From NCBI GenBank assembly GCA_903945375.1, contig CAJAVP010000123.1, forward strand, positions 1 to 64,000: a stretch of DNA of 64,000 nucleotides, given 5' to 3'. Source of the DNA: an uncultured Methylococcaceae bacterium (lineage in GTDB: Bacteria > Pseudomonadota > Gammaproteobacteria > Methylococcales > Methylomonadaceae). This document shows positions 41,358 to 51,419 of this stretch, in pieces. Numbering within the stretch: position 1 is the stretch's first letter; every line of letters begins with the position of its first letter. The notes below the pieces were generated by a model that made no database searches, was not told the DNA's origin, and was given only the letters and a program-made list of their open reading frames with translations. Made by a program: the position numbers and the translations under genes.

Positions 41358-41376
41358 TTGGCATACATCCTGCTTT
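41358..41376 (+). promoter_or_regulatory. candidate sigma-54 promoter TTGGCATACATCCTGCTTT
   Basis: GG-N10-GC spacing with TTGGCA and TGCTT context. Confidence 0.45.
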
Positions 41377-41492
41377 ATTGACTCTATTTTTATTTTTAAA
41401 AAGCAATAAAATCAAGGGGTCGCAAGATTTTTTTGAGGGAGGAGCAAGGAATATATGGCATATAACCCGCTTGAGTAGGGCATTTCACGCAA

Positions 41493-42074
41493 TTAAAGTT
41501 TGGGGAAGGGAGTTTTTGTATTGGCTAGAATTTTTTCTAGTTGGCGACATTGAGAATTAGCTGTACGCCATAAGTCAAGCACGGAGGAAATCATCAAACG
41601 AGTGACTTCAGCATCTAGTTTGATCTGTTGATGTTGTTCAAATGCTTGCTCAGGTGTTGCGCCATTTTTGATCGCGAACATTTGTGCAGACATAGATTTG
41701 TCAAAACCTAGAATATGGTAAGTCCACCAATTGCTAATAAAACAAACCAATTTTTCAGTTGCATCAATGTATTTTTGTTGTGTTAAGCCATTAACTGAAA
41801 AATGATTGACATCGTAAACAAACGATTGATGCTCCATGCGGTGGATGCGAAAATGTTGTTCGTCGACTTTCGCACTTTGCATTAATTTTTCTTCAATCAT
41901 AAAGTGTTTGTTCGAGTAGGCTTTGATTTGTATCAAGGCTTTTTCTACGACTGTAGGGCTGACATTATTCGACTGACAGCAGATGCTTAGTTCGTTGAGA
42001 AGTGCAAAAATCTGTTGATGCTGTGTGTCTATTGTCCGGATGTTGATACTAAATTTATCAGACCATTCAAACAT
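41493..42074 (-). CDS. bacteriohemerythrin
   Basis: WSDKFSINIRTIDTQHQQIFALLNEL, YSNKHFMIEEKLM, HRMEHQSF, WWTYHILGFDKSM metal ligands. Confidence 0.9.
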   Translation of the reverse strand: MFEWSDKFSINIRTIDTQHQQIFALLNELSICCQSNNVSPTVVEKALIQIKAYSNKHFMIEEKLMQSAKVDEQHFRIHRMEHQSFVYDVNHFSVNGLTQQKYIDATEKLVCFISNWWTYHILGFDKSMSAQMFAIKNGATPEQAFEQHQQIKLDAEVTRLMISSVLDLWRTANSQCRQLEKILANTKTPFPKL

Positions 42075-42177
42075 TTGATATTCCTAAATAAACAGTTTGA
42101 GAGCACAAATATACATTAGAAAGCCTTTAGGTTCGATGATTACTCACGGTTTAGCCAGCGACAGTGCCATTGAGTCG

Positions 42178-43122
42178 TTATTTGTTCAATTCACTCAAGT
42201 ACAGCGTGATGCCTTCTTTTACCGACAAAAAGTCTTTGAGGTAGCCAACTGCCTTTAAGTCAGAAATATCGGCTTGAGTAAAGCTTTGGTAAGCACCTTT
42301 AAGATGTTCAGGGAAGGCGATATATTCGATATTGCCTTGCTGATGCCAGGCAATCACGGCTTGAGCGACGGCATTAAAACTCTCGGCTTTGCCAGTTCCC
42401 ACATTAAAAATGCCACGATGTTCTGGGTGGTCTAAAAACCACAAATTGACATCAACAACATCACCCACATAGACAAAATCTCGAAGCTGCTCGCCGTTGC
42501 CGTAACCGTCCGATCCTTCAAATAGTTTAGCTTTTTTCTGTGTCAAAATTTGCTGGTTAAAATGAAATGCGGTGCTACTCATGCTGCCTTTATGCTGTTC
42601 TCTGGGACCGTAAACATTAAAATAGCGAAAACCGACAATTTGATTGGTTGCCTCAGGCAAAACAGTGCGGACGTATTGATCAAACTGAAATTTTGAATAC
42701 GCATACATATTGATCGGGTGTTCACAAACTCGATCAACACGAAAACCTTGCTTGCCCGTACCGTAAACGGAGGCAGAAGACGCATAGATAAACGCAGCAT
42801 TCTTTCTCATGCAGCAATGGAGTAGTCGCTTAGAATAGGCGTAATTGTTTTCCATGATGTACCGTCCATCCCATTCCGTTGTTGCCGAGCAAGCCCCTTG
42901 ATGGAATATTGCTCGGATGCCATCGAAAAAATGGGGCGTATCAATTTTTTCAATAAACTGGTCTTTATCCATAAAATCGGCAATATCGAGATCGGCGATA
43001 TTGTGCATTTTTCGACCATCATGTAAGTTGTCGATCAAAAGAATGTTGCGCTCACCACGCTCATTAAGCGCTTTTATGATATTGCTACCAATAAATCCCG
43101 CTCCGCCGGTTACTATAATCAT
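42178..43122 (-). CDS. hldD: ADP-L-glycero-D-manno-heptose-6-epimerase
   Basis: [52 protein letters not shown]. Confidence 0.95.
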   Translation of the reverse strand: MIIVTGGAGFIGSNIIKALNERGERNILLIDNLHDGRKMHNIADLDIADFMDKDQFIEKIDTPHFFDGIRAIFHQGACSATTEWDGRYIMENNYAYSKRLLHCCMRKNAAFIYASSASVYGTGKQGFRVDRVCEHPINMYAYSKFQFDQYVRTVLPEATNQIVGFRYFNVYGPREQHKGSMSSTAFHFNQQILTQKKAKLFEGSDGYGNGEQLRDFVYVGDVVDVNLWFLDHPEHRGIFNVGTGKAESFNAVAQAVIAWHQQGNIEYIAFPEHLKGAYQSFTQADISDLKAVGYLKDFLSVKEGITLYLSELNK

Positions 43123-44552
43123 GATTCATCTCCAGTAGTCATTAGGGCATTAATTTTAGCAGTCGTCGATTGACCGTCAACAAATGACAAAATTTTTACT
43201 TCGCCACCGGCTTTAATGACACAATCCCCGCCCGCCACTTGTTCGGGAAGATAATCACCACCTTTTACGATAACATCAGGCAATAATCGACAATATAATC
43301 TTTCGGGGGTTTCTTCCGTAAATGCAACCACCCAGTCAACACAAGACAGTGCGGCTAGAACCATCATGCGCTCTTGTAAGCTATTAATAGGGCGCGTATC
43401 GCCTTTAAGTCGCTTGACTGATTCATCCGCATTAACGGCAACGATCAAACGGTCACCAAGGGCTTTAGCTTGTTGTAGATAGGTCACATGACCTGTGTGT
43501 AATATATCAAAACAACCATTGGTCATAATGACACGCTCATCATGGGCTTTGGCAGCGGTTATAAAATGCGCCAATTCATCTTCGGTCACAATGCCGTAAA
43601 AAGAATCACGGTCGCCGTGCATAGCACGATTAAGTTCTTGAATCGAAACTGAGGCGGTACCCAATTTACCCACCACAATGCCACCAGCTAAGTTTGCTAA
43701 ATACATCGCTTCAGAATAAGGCCTTTCTAAGGCAACGCCTAACGCCATGACTGCAATAACGGTATCGCCTGCGCCTGTCACATCAAACACATCTTTTGCT
43801 TGAGCAGGCAAAGAATGGCTTTGCTCGAGTTCTATCAAGGTCATACCGGCTTCGCCACGGGTCAATAGTAAATGATTGATTTGGCAGTCTGCGAGCAGCT
43901 TGCGACCTTTGACTAAAATATCTTCTTCGGTTGAGCAATTGCCAACGACGGCTTGAAATTCTGCCAGATTCGGCGTGATGATGTCCGCGCCAGCATAGCG
44001 CAGAAAATCGGTACCTTTAGGATCGACTAATACGTTTAATCCGGCTTGTTTGGCATGATGAATATACTTTTGCACAGCCACTAACGTCCCTTTGCCATAA
44101 TCAGAAAATACAATAACCGTATGTTCGCTAAGGTGTTGTTGCAATTTGTTGAGCAAGGCGTGTTGATCAAATTCCAGTGTAGCCTCTTCAAAATCCAAGC
44201 GAATTAATTGCTGATGTTGCGCCATCACCCGTAGCTTACAAATACTGCGTAGCTTAGGTTCGGCTAAAAAATCACAGTTTACGCCTTCCGCTTCCAACAG
44301 CGATTTAATCGTATCGCCTTCAGAGTCTGAGCCAACGACACCCAACAAAGTGACTTGACCGCCCAGTTTAGCGATATTAAGCGCGACATTGCCCGCACCA
44401 CCAATCCTGTCTTCTACGGTTTTAACGCGCACAATCGGAACGGGGGCTTCAGGTGAAATGCGAGAGGCTTGACCAGACCAATAACGATCTAGCATGACAT
44501 CACCGATGACGAGAATACGGGCGTGAGTAAATTCTGGGCTGATCGCTAGCAT
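43119..44552 (-). CDS. hldE: bifunctional heptose-7-phosphate kinase / heptose-1-phosphate adenylyltransferase
   Basis: [66 protein letters not shown]. Confidence 0.96.
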   Translation of the reverse strand: MLAISPEFTHARILVIGDVMLDRYWSGQASRISPEAPVPIVRVKTVEDRIGGAGNVALNIAKLGGQVTLLGVVGSDSEGDTIKSLLEAEGVNCDFLAEPKLRSICKLRVMAQHQQLIRLDFEEATLEFDQHALLNKLQQHLSEHTVIVFSDYGKGTLVAVQKYIHHAKQAGLNVLVDPKGTDFLRYAGADIITPNLAEFQAVVGNCSTEEDILVKGRKLLADCQINHLLLTRGEAGMTLIELEQSHSLPAQAKDVFDVTGAGDTVIAVMALGVALERPYSEAMYLANLAGGIVVGKLGTASVSIQELNRAMHGDRDSFYGIVTEDELAHFITAAKAHDERVIMTNGCFDILHTGHVTYLQQAKALGDRLIVAVNADESVKRLKGDTRPINSLQERMMVLAALSCVDWVVAFTEETPERLYCRLLPDVIVKGGDYLPEQVAGGDCVIKAGGEVKILSFVDGQSTTAKINALMTTGDES

Positions 44553-45118
44553 GACATGTCCTTAAAATGATTTTCAACGAGAGCGCACCACCAATGACCG
44601 ATTAGAATATGCGCTTCTTGAATTCTAGCGGTGATAGCAGAGGGAACAACAATGGCGGCGGTTGCGTATTGGATTAAATCGCCACCTGAACCGCCGGTTA
44701 AGACAATCACCTTCATGCCTTTTTGTTGAGCCGCTTGAGCGGCGTTGATGATATTGAGACTATTACCCGAAGTAGAAATCGCACACAACACATCATTGGC
44801 AACACCCAGTGCTTCGACTTGTCGGGCATAAACGGAGTCAAAACCATAGTCGTTGCTGTGAGCCGTTAAAATAGAACTATCAGTCGTCAGAGCTATCGCG
44901 GCTAAAGCGCGGCGATGATATTCATAACGAACGACCAATTCGGCAGCAATATGCTGACAATCTGCGGCACTGCCCCCATTACCACAAAGTAATATCTTCC
45001 CACCTTGCTGTAAGGTAGTCAGTAATAATTGACCGGCGGCTTCGATGTCGCTCGTGCAATGGACAAGGCTGTTGATCATTTGCTGATGATCTTCCAGCAC
45101 AGATATAAATGTTTTCAA
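44546..45118 (-). CDS. gmhA: SIS-domain phosphoheptose isomerase
   Basis: GGKILLCGNGGSAADCQHIAAELVVRYE; AISTSGNSLNIINA. Confidence 0.93.
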   Translation of the reverse strand: MKTFISVLEDHQQMINSLVHCTSDIEAAGQLLLTTLQQGGKILLCGNGGSAADCQHIAAELVVRYEYHRRALAAIALTTDSSILTAHSNDYGFDSVYARQVEALGVANDVLCAISTSGNSLNIINAAQAAQQKGMKVIVLTGGSGGDLIQYATAAIVVPSAITARIQEAHILIGHWWCALVENHFKDMSC

Positions 45119-45150
45119 AACAAGTTCCTAATCATTAATAAAGTAGTTGT

Positions 45151-46917
45151 TTAAGGCGCGGTCAAAAGTGGTGTTTCATCAAATTCTTTAAATTCCGTCG
45201 CATGTAATCGCGCATAAGCTCCATTTTTTTCCAAAAGCGTCTGATGAGTGCCACGCTCTATAATCTGACCCCGATCCATGACCAAAATTAAGTCCGCATT
45301 TTCTATGGTGGACAAGCGGTGGGCAATGACCAAGGTAGTTCGGTTACGCATGACTTTTTGTAATGCAGCTTGAATATAGCGTTCAGATTCGGTATCCAGT
45401 GCTGAAGTCGCTTCATCCAAAATCAAAATAGGCGAATCTTTTAACAAAGCACGCGCTAAAGCCAAGCGTTGGCGTTGTCCGCCGGATAACTTAACCCCAT
45501 TTTCACCGATCAGTGTATCTAAGCCCAGGTCTAGTTTATTGATAAATTCCATGGCATACGCATCGTTTGCAGCGGCAATAATGGCATCACGGCTGGCATT
45601 TGCCAACGCACCGTAGGCAATATTATTGGCAATGGTATCGTTAAATAAGGTCACTTGTTGATTAACCAAGGCAATATGTCGCCTTAAGTTACTCAATTTA
45701 TAATCATTAATCTCAACGCCATCCAGCAAGATTTGCCCGCTGTCGTGTGTATAAAAACGCGAGACCAAATTAACCAAAGTGCTTTTGCCGCCACCAGACG
45801 CGCCAACCAATGCAATCGTTTGACCGGGTTCCGCCTTAAAGCTGATATTGCGTAACGTAGGCTCGGTAGCCGAGCTGTATTGGAACGAGAGATTATTAAA
45901 TTCTAAAGCCCCTAAGCATTTTTCTGTTTCAACATGCCCGGGGTCTGGCTCGCTTTGCTCGTCGAGAATAGCAAACAAGGATTCAGCGGCAACAATTCCT
46001 CTTTGGATATCGCTGTTAGCATCGCTTAATTGTCGAAACGGGCGAGGCAGTAAAAATGCAGCGGTCAAGTAACCCACAAACGAACCCACACTGGATTGTT
46101 CCATAAAAAACAAGGCCATATACATTAAAAAAGCCAAAGCGATGGCGATAATTAATTGCATGACCTGATTATGAATGGCGCCAGTGGTGACCAATTTAAG
46201 CGATTGTCGACGATTATAAAGGCTACTTTCCAAAAAACGGCGTTTTTCGTAGTCTTCACCGCCATAACTACGCACCACACGGTGACCATTGACCAATTCA
46301 GACGTAATATGCGTCATATCGCCAATGGAATCTTGGATGCGCTTACTGAGCATCCGCAAGCGCTTGCTCACATAACTGACTAAAAGTGCAATAACCGGTG
46401 CGACCACTAAAAATACCAGTGATAGCAACCAGTTCATATAAAACAGATAAATCAACAGCCCCAGAGCCGTTAAACCTTCCTGAACCACTTTACGCACCGC
46501 ATCTGTCGTTGCCTGAGCCACTTGATTGACATTGTGGGTAATTCTGGAAATCATGTAACCACTGTTATTATTGTCAAAATGCGTGGTGGGCAGTAGCGTA
46601 TATTTCTCAAAAATTTCACAACGCAAGGTGTGAATAACATTCAGCGAAACTTTTGCCAAAAAATTATTTCCCACATAATTGCCAATACCACGCAGAATTA
46701 CTAAGCCACTGAAAAATAATGGCAAATAAAGCATTTTGTCGCGAGACTTGGCTTGTAGGGTATCGATAATCTCTTGAATTAGCGTGGCAAACAAGGGTTG
46801 AGTGCTAGAATAAAGCGCGAAACCCAAAAGGCTCAATACAACAAGGTTTCTATGAGGTTTGATATAAAACAACAGGCGCTTATAGATTTGAAAATTAGCG
46901 TTAGGTTTTTTCTTCAT
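45151..46917 (-). CDS. msbA: lipid A export ABC transporter MsbA
   Basis: Fused TM and ATPase; ALVGASGGGKSTLVNLVSRFY, LSGGQRQRLALARALLKDSPILILDEATSALD; in the heptose cluster. Confidence 0.92.
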   Translation of the reverse strand: MKKKPNANFQIYKRLLFYIKPHRNLVVLSLLGFALYSSTQPLFATLIQEIIDTLQAKSRDKMLYLPLFFSGLVILRGIGNYVGNNFLAKVSLNVIHTLRCEIFEKYTLLPTTHFDNNNSGYMISRITHNVNQVAQATTDAVRKVVQEGLTALGLLIYLFYMNWLLSLVFLVVAPVIALLVSYVSKRLRMLSKRIQDSIGDMTHITSELVNGHRVVRSYGGEDYEKRRFLESSLYNRRQSLKLVTTGAIHNQVMQLIIAIALAFLMYMALFFMEQSSVGSFVGYLTAAFLLPRPFRQLSDANSDIQRGIVAAESLFAILDEQSEPDPGHVETEKCLGALEFNNLSFQYSSATEPTLRNISFKAEPGQTIALVGASGGGKSTLVNLVSRFYTHDSGQILLDGVEINDYKLSNLRRHIALVNQQVTLFNDTIANNIAYGALANASRDAIIAAANDAYAMEFINKLDLGLDTLIGENGVKLSGGQRQRLALARALLKDSPILILDEATSALDTESERYIQAALQKVMRNRTTLVIAHRLSTIENADLILVMDRGQIIERGTHQTLLEKNGAYARLHATEFKEFDETPLLTAP

Positions 46918-47498
46918 GGAGTTAGTTGGGAAATAAAAATCAGCTTATTATCGCAGGCAAGCGACGCAATGCAATGTGATTCTAGGCAAGATGTATCAAT
47001 GCTCGTCATTTTTAGCCCATAAAACGCATCATATAGACAATTTTACCTCAAGAACAATAAACGTACCTGGATGGTTAATAATTTTTTGTGTTTGTTAATT
47101 TTCGGTCATAAGTTACATTCAGTGATTGGTATAGGGATAAAACCATTTTCGTTAGAGGCAGATCAAACCAGCTGGTAATACAATAACTTAAGCGAACGTC
47201 AAAATAGTATTACATTTGAGTGGTTTGTACTTATATGAGGCAAAGTTAGTCACTATGTATATTGAAAATAAATATGCCGTTATGCAAAAAATTTTGCCTG
47301 ATTACTTACAGCTATTTTTAATATTAGATAATTACTCAATGTCAAAATACATGATTTACGAATTAGACTATACAATGACTAATTAATACATTCAATTCGT
47401 AAAGCTGCTGGACTTTTTAGTGTGAGTCCAAATAGTCAGGGCATAAAAAATATTATCTTTAAAAATCAAAATAAAATTATAATTTACTTAGGAACATA

Positions 47499-48101
47499 AT
47501 GACTATGACTCAAACCACAAACAGAAAATCATTAGATTTAGGTTGTAATAATATACCGCGTAATCCGTTTTGTTACGAAGAATTATACGGTGTTGATTTA
47601 GCTTCACAAGTTATTGAAGGTGTTATTTATAAACAAGCTAATTTAGCCTTAGAGCCTATTCCTTTTGCAGATAATTATTTTGATTGCGTGAGTGCATTTG
47701 ATTTTATCGAACACGTTCCTAGGCAATTATTATCAGTCGATACAGCTAAAACAAGATTGCCTTTTATTATATTGATGAATGAAATATGGCGAGTGTTAAA
47801 GCCAGATGGTATTTTTTATGCGGTCACCCCTGCTTATCCTTCGGCGGCTGCATTTCAAGATCCAACCCATGTTAATATTATTACTAAAGAAACTCATGAG
47901 TATTTTTGTGGAATCGAGCCCATGGCGGCTATGTATGGTTTTACTGGGCGATTTAAGAAAATTAGAATTGAATCGGTTGTTTTTAAAACAGCAGTAACTG
48001 CCGAACAAACAAGGCAGAAGTTTTTATATAATTTAGAAAAAAGAATAATTAATCCGAAACGATTAAGTCATTTGGTATGGGAACTACGGGCTATAAAATA
48101 G
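47499..48101 (+). CDS. class I SAM-dependent methyltransferase
   Basis: LDLGCNNIPRNPFCYEELYGVDL, NYFDCVSAFDFIEHVPR, NEIWRVLKPDGIFYAVTPAYP. Confidence 0.85.
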   Translation: MTMTQTTNRKSLDLGCNNIPRNPFCYEELYGVDLASQVIEGVIYKQANLALEPIPFADNYFDCVSAFDFIEHVPRQLLSVDTAKTRLPFIILMNEIWRVLKPDGIFYAVTPAYPSAAAFQDPTHVNIITKETHEYFCGIEPMAAMYGFTGRFKKIRIESVVFKTAVTAEQTRQKFLYNLEKRIINPKRLSHLVWELRAIK

Positions 48102-48113
48102 CTTTATATTACT

Positions 48114-49037
48114 ATGAATATCATTGCAACCACCCCACTCATCTCAATTGTTATAGCTACTTATAACGGTGAAAGATTCCTACGAAAACAATTAGACAGT
48201 ATTGTTAATCAAAGTTATCAAAATATAGAGATTATTGCCGTTGATGATTGCTCTAGCGATAATACCTTAAACATTCTCAACGAGTATGCAGAGAGATATA
48301 ATAATTTTATAATTGTCAGCAATGATCATAATTTAGGTTATATAAAGAACTTTGAAAAAGGATTTTTGCTGGCAAGTGGTGACTATATCGCCCCTTCTGA
48401 TCAGGATGATATATGGCTAGTTGATAAAATTGAAACACTACTGCATAGTATTAATGGTCATGCTATTGCGTATTGTAATTCGGCTTTTATTGATAGTAAT
48501 GATGAGTTAATAGGTGATAAACTTAGTGACAAAACTACCTTTACTGATTTTGACAATCCATTAATGTATGTTGTTGGCGCATCAGCACCGAGTCATGCAA
48601 TGTTATTAACTAGACAGGTCGCTTTAGATGCCATGCCTTTTCCATTACTTTTTTCACATGACAACTGGCTAGGCTTTGTTGCTACATTCCATAGTTCAGT
48701 AAAGTTTGTTAATCAAGTATTGGTGTATTATCGTCGACATGACACTAATGTATTTAGCACCATTCATAAAAAGAAAAAATTAAAAGAGTCCAAACAACAG
48801 CGTATAGAAAAAGCCAAGCAAAGATTAAACTTGATTTATGATAAATGCCCTAGTTATTTACCAGAAAAAAAGGTTTTATCACAGTTAGTTAAAAGCTACC
48901 AAAGTTATTCGCTGAATAATAATTTGTTACGTATGTATTTATTTTTTAGATACCGTGACATAATTTTGCGTTATAAAAAACATAATTCGCTAAGACGTTT
49001 TTTATATTGCATCAAGGTATTTTTTAAAATAATTTGA
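48114..49037 (+). CDS. glycosyltransferase family 2, copy 1
   Basis: ISIVIATYNGERFLRKQLDSIVNQSYQNIEIIAVDDCSSD; APSDQDDIWL. Confidence 0.92.
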   Translation: MNIIATTPLISIVIATYNGERFLRKQLDSIVNQSYQNIEIIAVDDCSSDNTLNILNEYAERYNNFIIVSNDHNLGYIKNFEKGFLLASGDYIAPSDQDDIWLVDKIETLLHSINGHAIAYCNSAFIDSNDELIGDKLSDKTTFTDFDNPLMYVVGASAPSHAMLLTRQVALDAMPFPLLFSHDNWLGFVATFHSSVKFVNQVLVYYRRHDTNVFSTIHKKKKLKESKQQRIEKAKQRLNLIYDKCPSYLPEKKVLSQLVKSYQSYSLNNNLLRMYLFFRYRDIILRYKKHNSLRRFLYCIKVFFKII

Positions 49038-49040
49038 ATT

Positions 49041-49985
49041 ATGGATAGATTAAATACAGATTTGGTTTCAATAATACTTACTACATTCAATGGCGAGCGC
49101 TTTTTAAAAGAACAGCTGGATAGTTTAATTGCCCAAAGCTATCAAAATATAGAAATAATTGCCCTAGATGATGGTTCAACTGATACTAGCGTCTCTATAC
49201 TTAAACACTATGCGTCTAGTTATCATAACATTACAGTTGTTGAGAATAAGCAGAATTTGGGCTACGTAAAAAACTTTGAAAAAGGTTTTTTACTCGCTAA
49301 AGGCGATTATATTGCACCTTGTGATCAAGATGATATTTGGCTTGCTAATAAAATAGAAGTCTTAATTAATGCAATTGGTGATAATGCTATTGTTTATTGC
49401 GATTCTGAATTTATAGATGAACAAGGCAAAGCATTGGGTCAGAAAATGAGTGATGTTAAAAGTTTAACGGATTTTAATAATCCATTAATGTACATCGAAG
49501 TAGGTGTTTCGGCATTAGGTCATGCCATGTTAATTAATAAGAAAGTAGTCATAGAGGCATTGCCATTCCCTGTTATTTTTTCACATGATAATTGGCTTGG
49601 GTTTGTGGCTACTTTTAATAGTTCGGTGATATTTGTTAATCAAGTATTAGTACAGTATCGTCGTCATAATGCTAATTTAACTAATGCTCTGCATAAAAAA
49701 GACAGAAAGAAATTAGCGGGTAAAAAAGGTACAAAACAACAGAGGATGTTAAAAGCGCAACGGCGTTTAAAACTACTCTATGATAAATGTCCTAATCAAT
49801 TACCTGAAAAAGCTGTATTTGCTCAGCTTTGTAAAAGCTATGAGAGTTATTCTGTAAATAATAATTTTTTGAGGATGTGCTTGTTTTTTAAACACCGTAA
49901 CAAAATTCTTTTGCATAAAAAATACCAGCATGTTCAATTAAAGCGTTGTCTGCATTGTCTTAAAGCTTTTTTTAAAATAATGTAA
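49041..49985 (+). CDS. glycosyltransferase family 2, copy 2 (tandem paralogue)
   Basis: VSIILTTFNGERFLKEQLDSLIAQSYQNIEIIALDDGSTD; collinear with copy 1. Confidence 0.92.
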   Translation: MDRLNTDLVSIILTTFNGERFLKEQLDSLIAQSYQNIEIIALDDGSTDTSVSILKHYASSYHNITVVENKQNLGYVKNFEKGFLLAKGDYIAPCDQDDIWLANKIEVLINAIGDNAIVYCDSEFIDEQGKALGQKMSDVKSLTDFNNPLMYIEVGVSALGHAMLINKKVVIEALPFPVIFSHDNWLGFVATFNSSVIFVNQVLVQYRRHNANLTNALHKKDRKKLAGKKGTKQQRMLKAQRRLKLLYDKCPNQLPEKAVFAQLCKSYESYSVNNNFLRMCLFFKHRNKILLHKKYQHVQLKRCLHCLKAFFKIM

Positions 49986-50115
49986 CTTAGGAATGAGCAT
50001 GGAATAAGGGAAACTTTGCCTGCACCGCAAGCACTAACAGTAGGCGCTTTAGGCGAAAAAAAAAAGCACTCCAGCCGCACACAGTTGTTCACTTTATTTC
50101 ATGCTCGCTCCTTAA
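49986..50115. repeat. short interspersed/MITE-like repeat, copy 2 (about 130 bp, inverted relative to copy 1)
   Basis: CTTAGGAATGAGCATGGAATAA ... AGCCGCACACAGTTGTTCACTTTATTTCATGCTCGCTCCTTAA match reversed ends of 1555-1694. Confidence 0.75.
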
Positions 50116-50170
50116 TTCTTAACAATTATTAATTTTTATCACTAAAATATTATCATCAATCTCAGTTATC

Positions 50171-51193
50171 ATGAAAATACCAAAAAACATTATTCTTAGC
50201 CGCACCGATAGCATTGGTGATATGGTACTTTCTTTACCAGTGGCTACGGTGTTAAAACAGAATTTTCCAGATATGACGATTGCTATGATGGGAACGGGTT
50301 ATACTAAAGCTATTGTAGAGACTAATCCGCACATTGATTGCTTCATTGATAAAGAAGATTTTTTAACACAAACAGTGACTATTAATGGACAAGCCCCGCA
50401 AGCGATCATTCATCTGCTGCCACAGTCTCAATTAGCTCGCCGCGCTAAAGAGTTAGCTATTCCTTTGCGTATTGGTACAACTAATCGCTTATACCATTGG
50501 CTTAATTGTAATAAGCTTGTGCCTTTAAGTCGCAGGAAATCGGGTTTACACGAGGCGCAATTAAACCTACAATTATTGAAGCCATTTGGCATTAATACCC
50601 AGTTCTCAATGCCAGATATTACTGATTTATTTTACATGAATAATATTCCTGTACTGACTAATTATCAGGCTAATTTATTGCACAAAAATAAGTTCAAATT
50701 GATTTTTCATCCTAAATCACGTGGTAGTGCTAGAGAATGGGATATGGCTTATTACGTAGAATTAATTAACTCTCTTGATAGTAACAAATTTCAAATTTTT
50801 ATTTCAGGAACAACTAGTGAGCAACCGAAATTACAATATCTATTAAATGAAGTGGGTAGTCGTGTTACGGATATAAGTGGTTTGATGAGTTTATCAGAGT
50901 TTATTGCTTTTATTGCTAACTGTGATGGGCTTATTGCGTGTAGCACGGGGCCTTTACATATTGCTGCTGCTTTAAATAAATATGCGTTGGGCATTTATCC
51001 GCCGATGCAACCGATTCATCCTGGACGTTGGCAACCCATTGGTAAAAAAGCGCAAACGTTTGTATTAGATAAGAATTGTAATGCTTGCCGTAAAGATCAA
51101 TCTATCTGCTTTTGTATGCAGGCGATTAAGCCTCAGCAATTAAAAGAAGCATTAGAGTTAATCTATAAAAATGAATTTAGTACAGAGTGTTAA
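50171..51193 (+). CDS. glycosyltransferase family 9 (LPS heptosyltransferase-like)
   Basis: IILSRTDSIGDMVLSLPVATVLKQNFP; FHPKSRGSAREWD; LIACSTGPLHIAAAL. Confidence 0.9.
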   Translation: MKIPKNIILSRTDSIGDMVLSLPVATVLKQNFPDMTIAMMGTGYTKAIVETNPHIDCFIDKEDFLTQTVTINGQAPQAIIHLLPQSQLARRAKELAIPLRIGTTNRLYHWLNCNKLVPLSRRKSGLHEAQLNLQLLKPFGINTQFSMPDITDLFYMNNIPVLTNYQANLLHKNKFKLIFHPKSRGSAREWDMAYYVELINSLDSNKFQIFISGTTSEQPKLQYLLNEVGSRVTDISGLMSLSEFIAFIANCDGLIACSTGPLHIAAALNKYALGIYPPMQPIHPGRWQPIGKKAQTFVLDKNCNACRKDQSICFCMQAIKPQQLKEALELIYKNEFSTEC

Positions 51194-51419
51194 AAACGCG
51201 TGGATTAAAACATAATTGATATGAGTCGGTATTTTTGTTTGTTAATGAGGTTTAAGTATTATAGTGCTATAAAATGCCATAAAAATACTTTAGAATGATA
51301 AACCTTAAGCCTGCCGTGTTGTCATCTAGACATTTAGGCATCCCATGAGATTTTGGTTTGTAAGAAAAACTCGCAGTTAGATATTTTCATTAATGTATTA
51401 AATCCACCAGGAGCCTGCT

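Noticed and set aside
41378-41560. 60-aa plus-strand ORF downstream of the sigma-54-like promoter
   Set aside because: Its ATG would precede the predicted transcription start, there is no RBS, and it overlaps the bacteriohemerythrin 3' end; an sRNA is more plausible if transcribed.
38462-46917. Split LPS heptose genes on opposite strands (waaF/waaC versus hldD/hldE/gmhA/msbA)
   Set aside because: All are standard enzymes of the ADP-heptose pathway; order variation is common.
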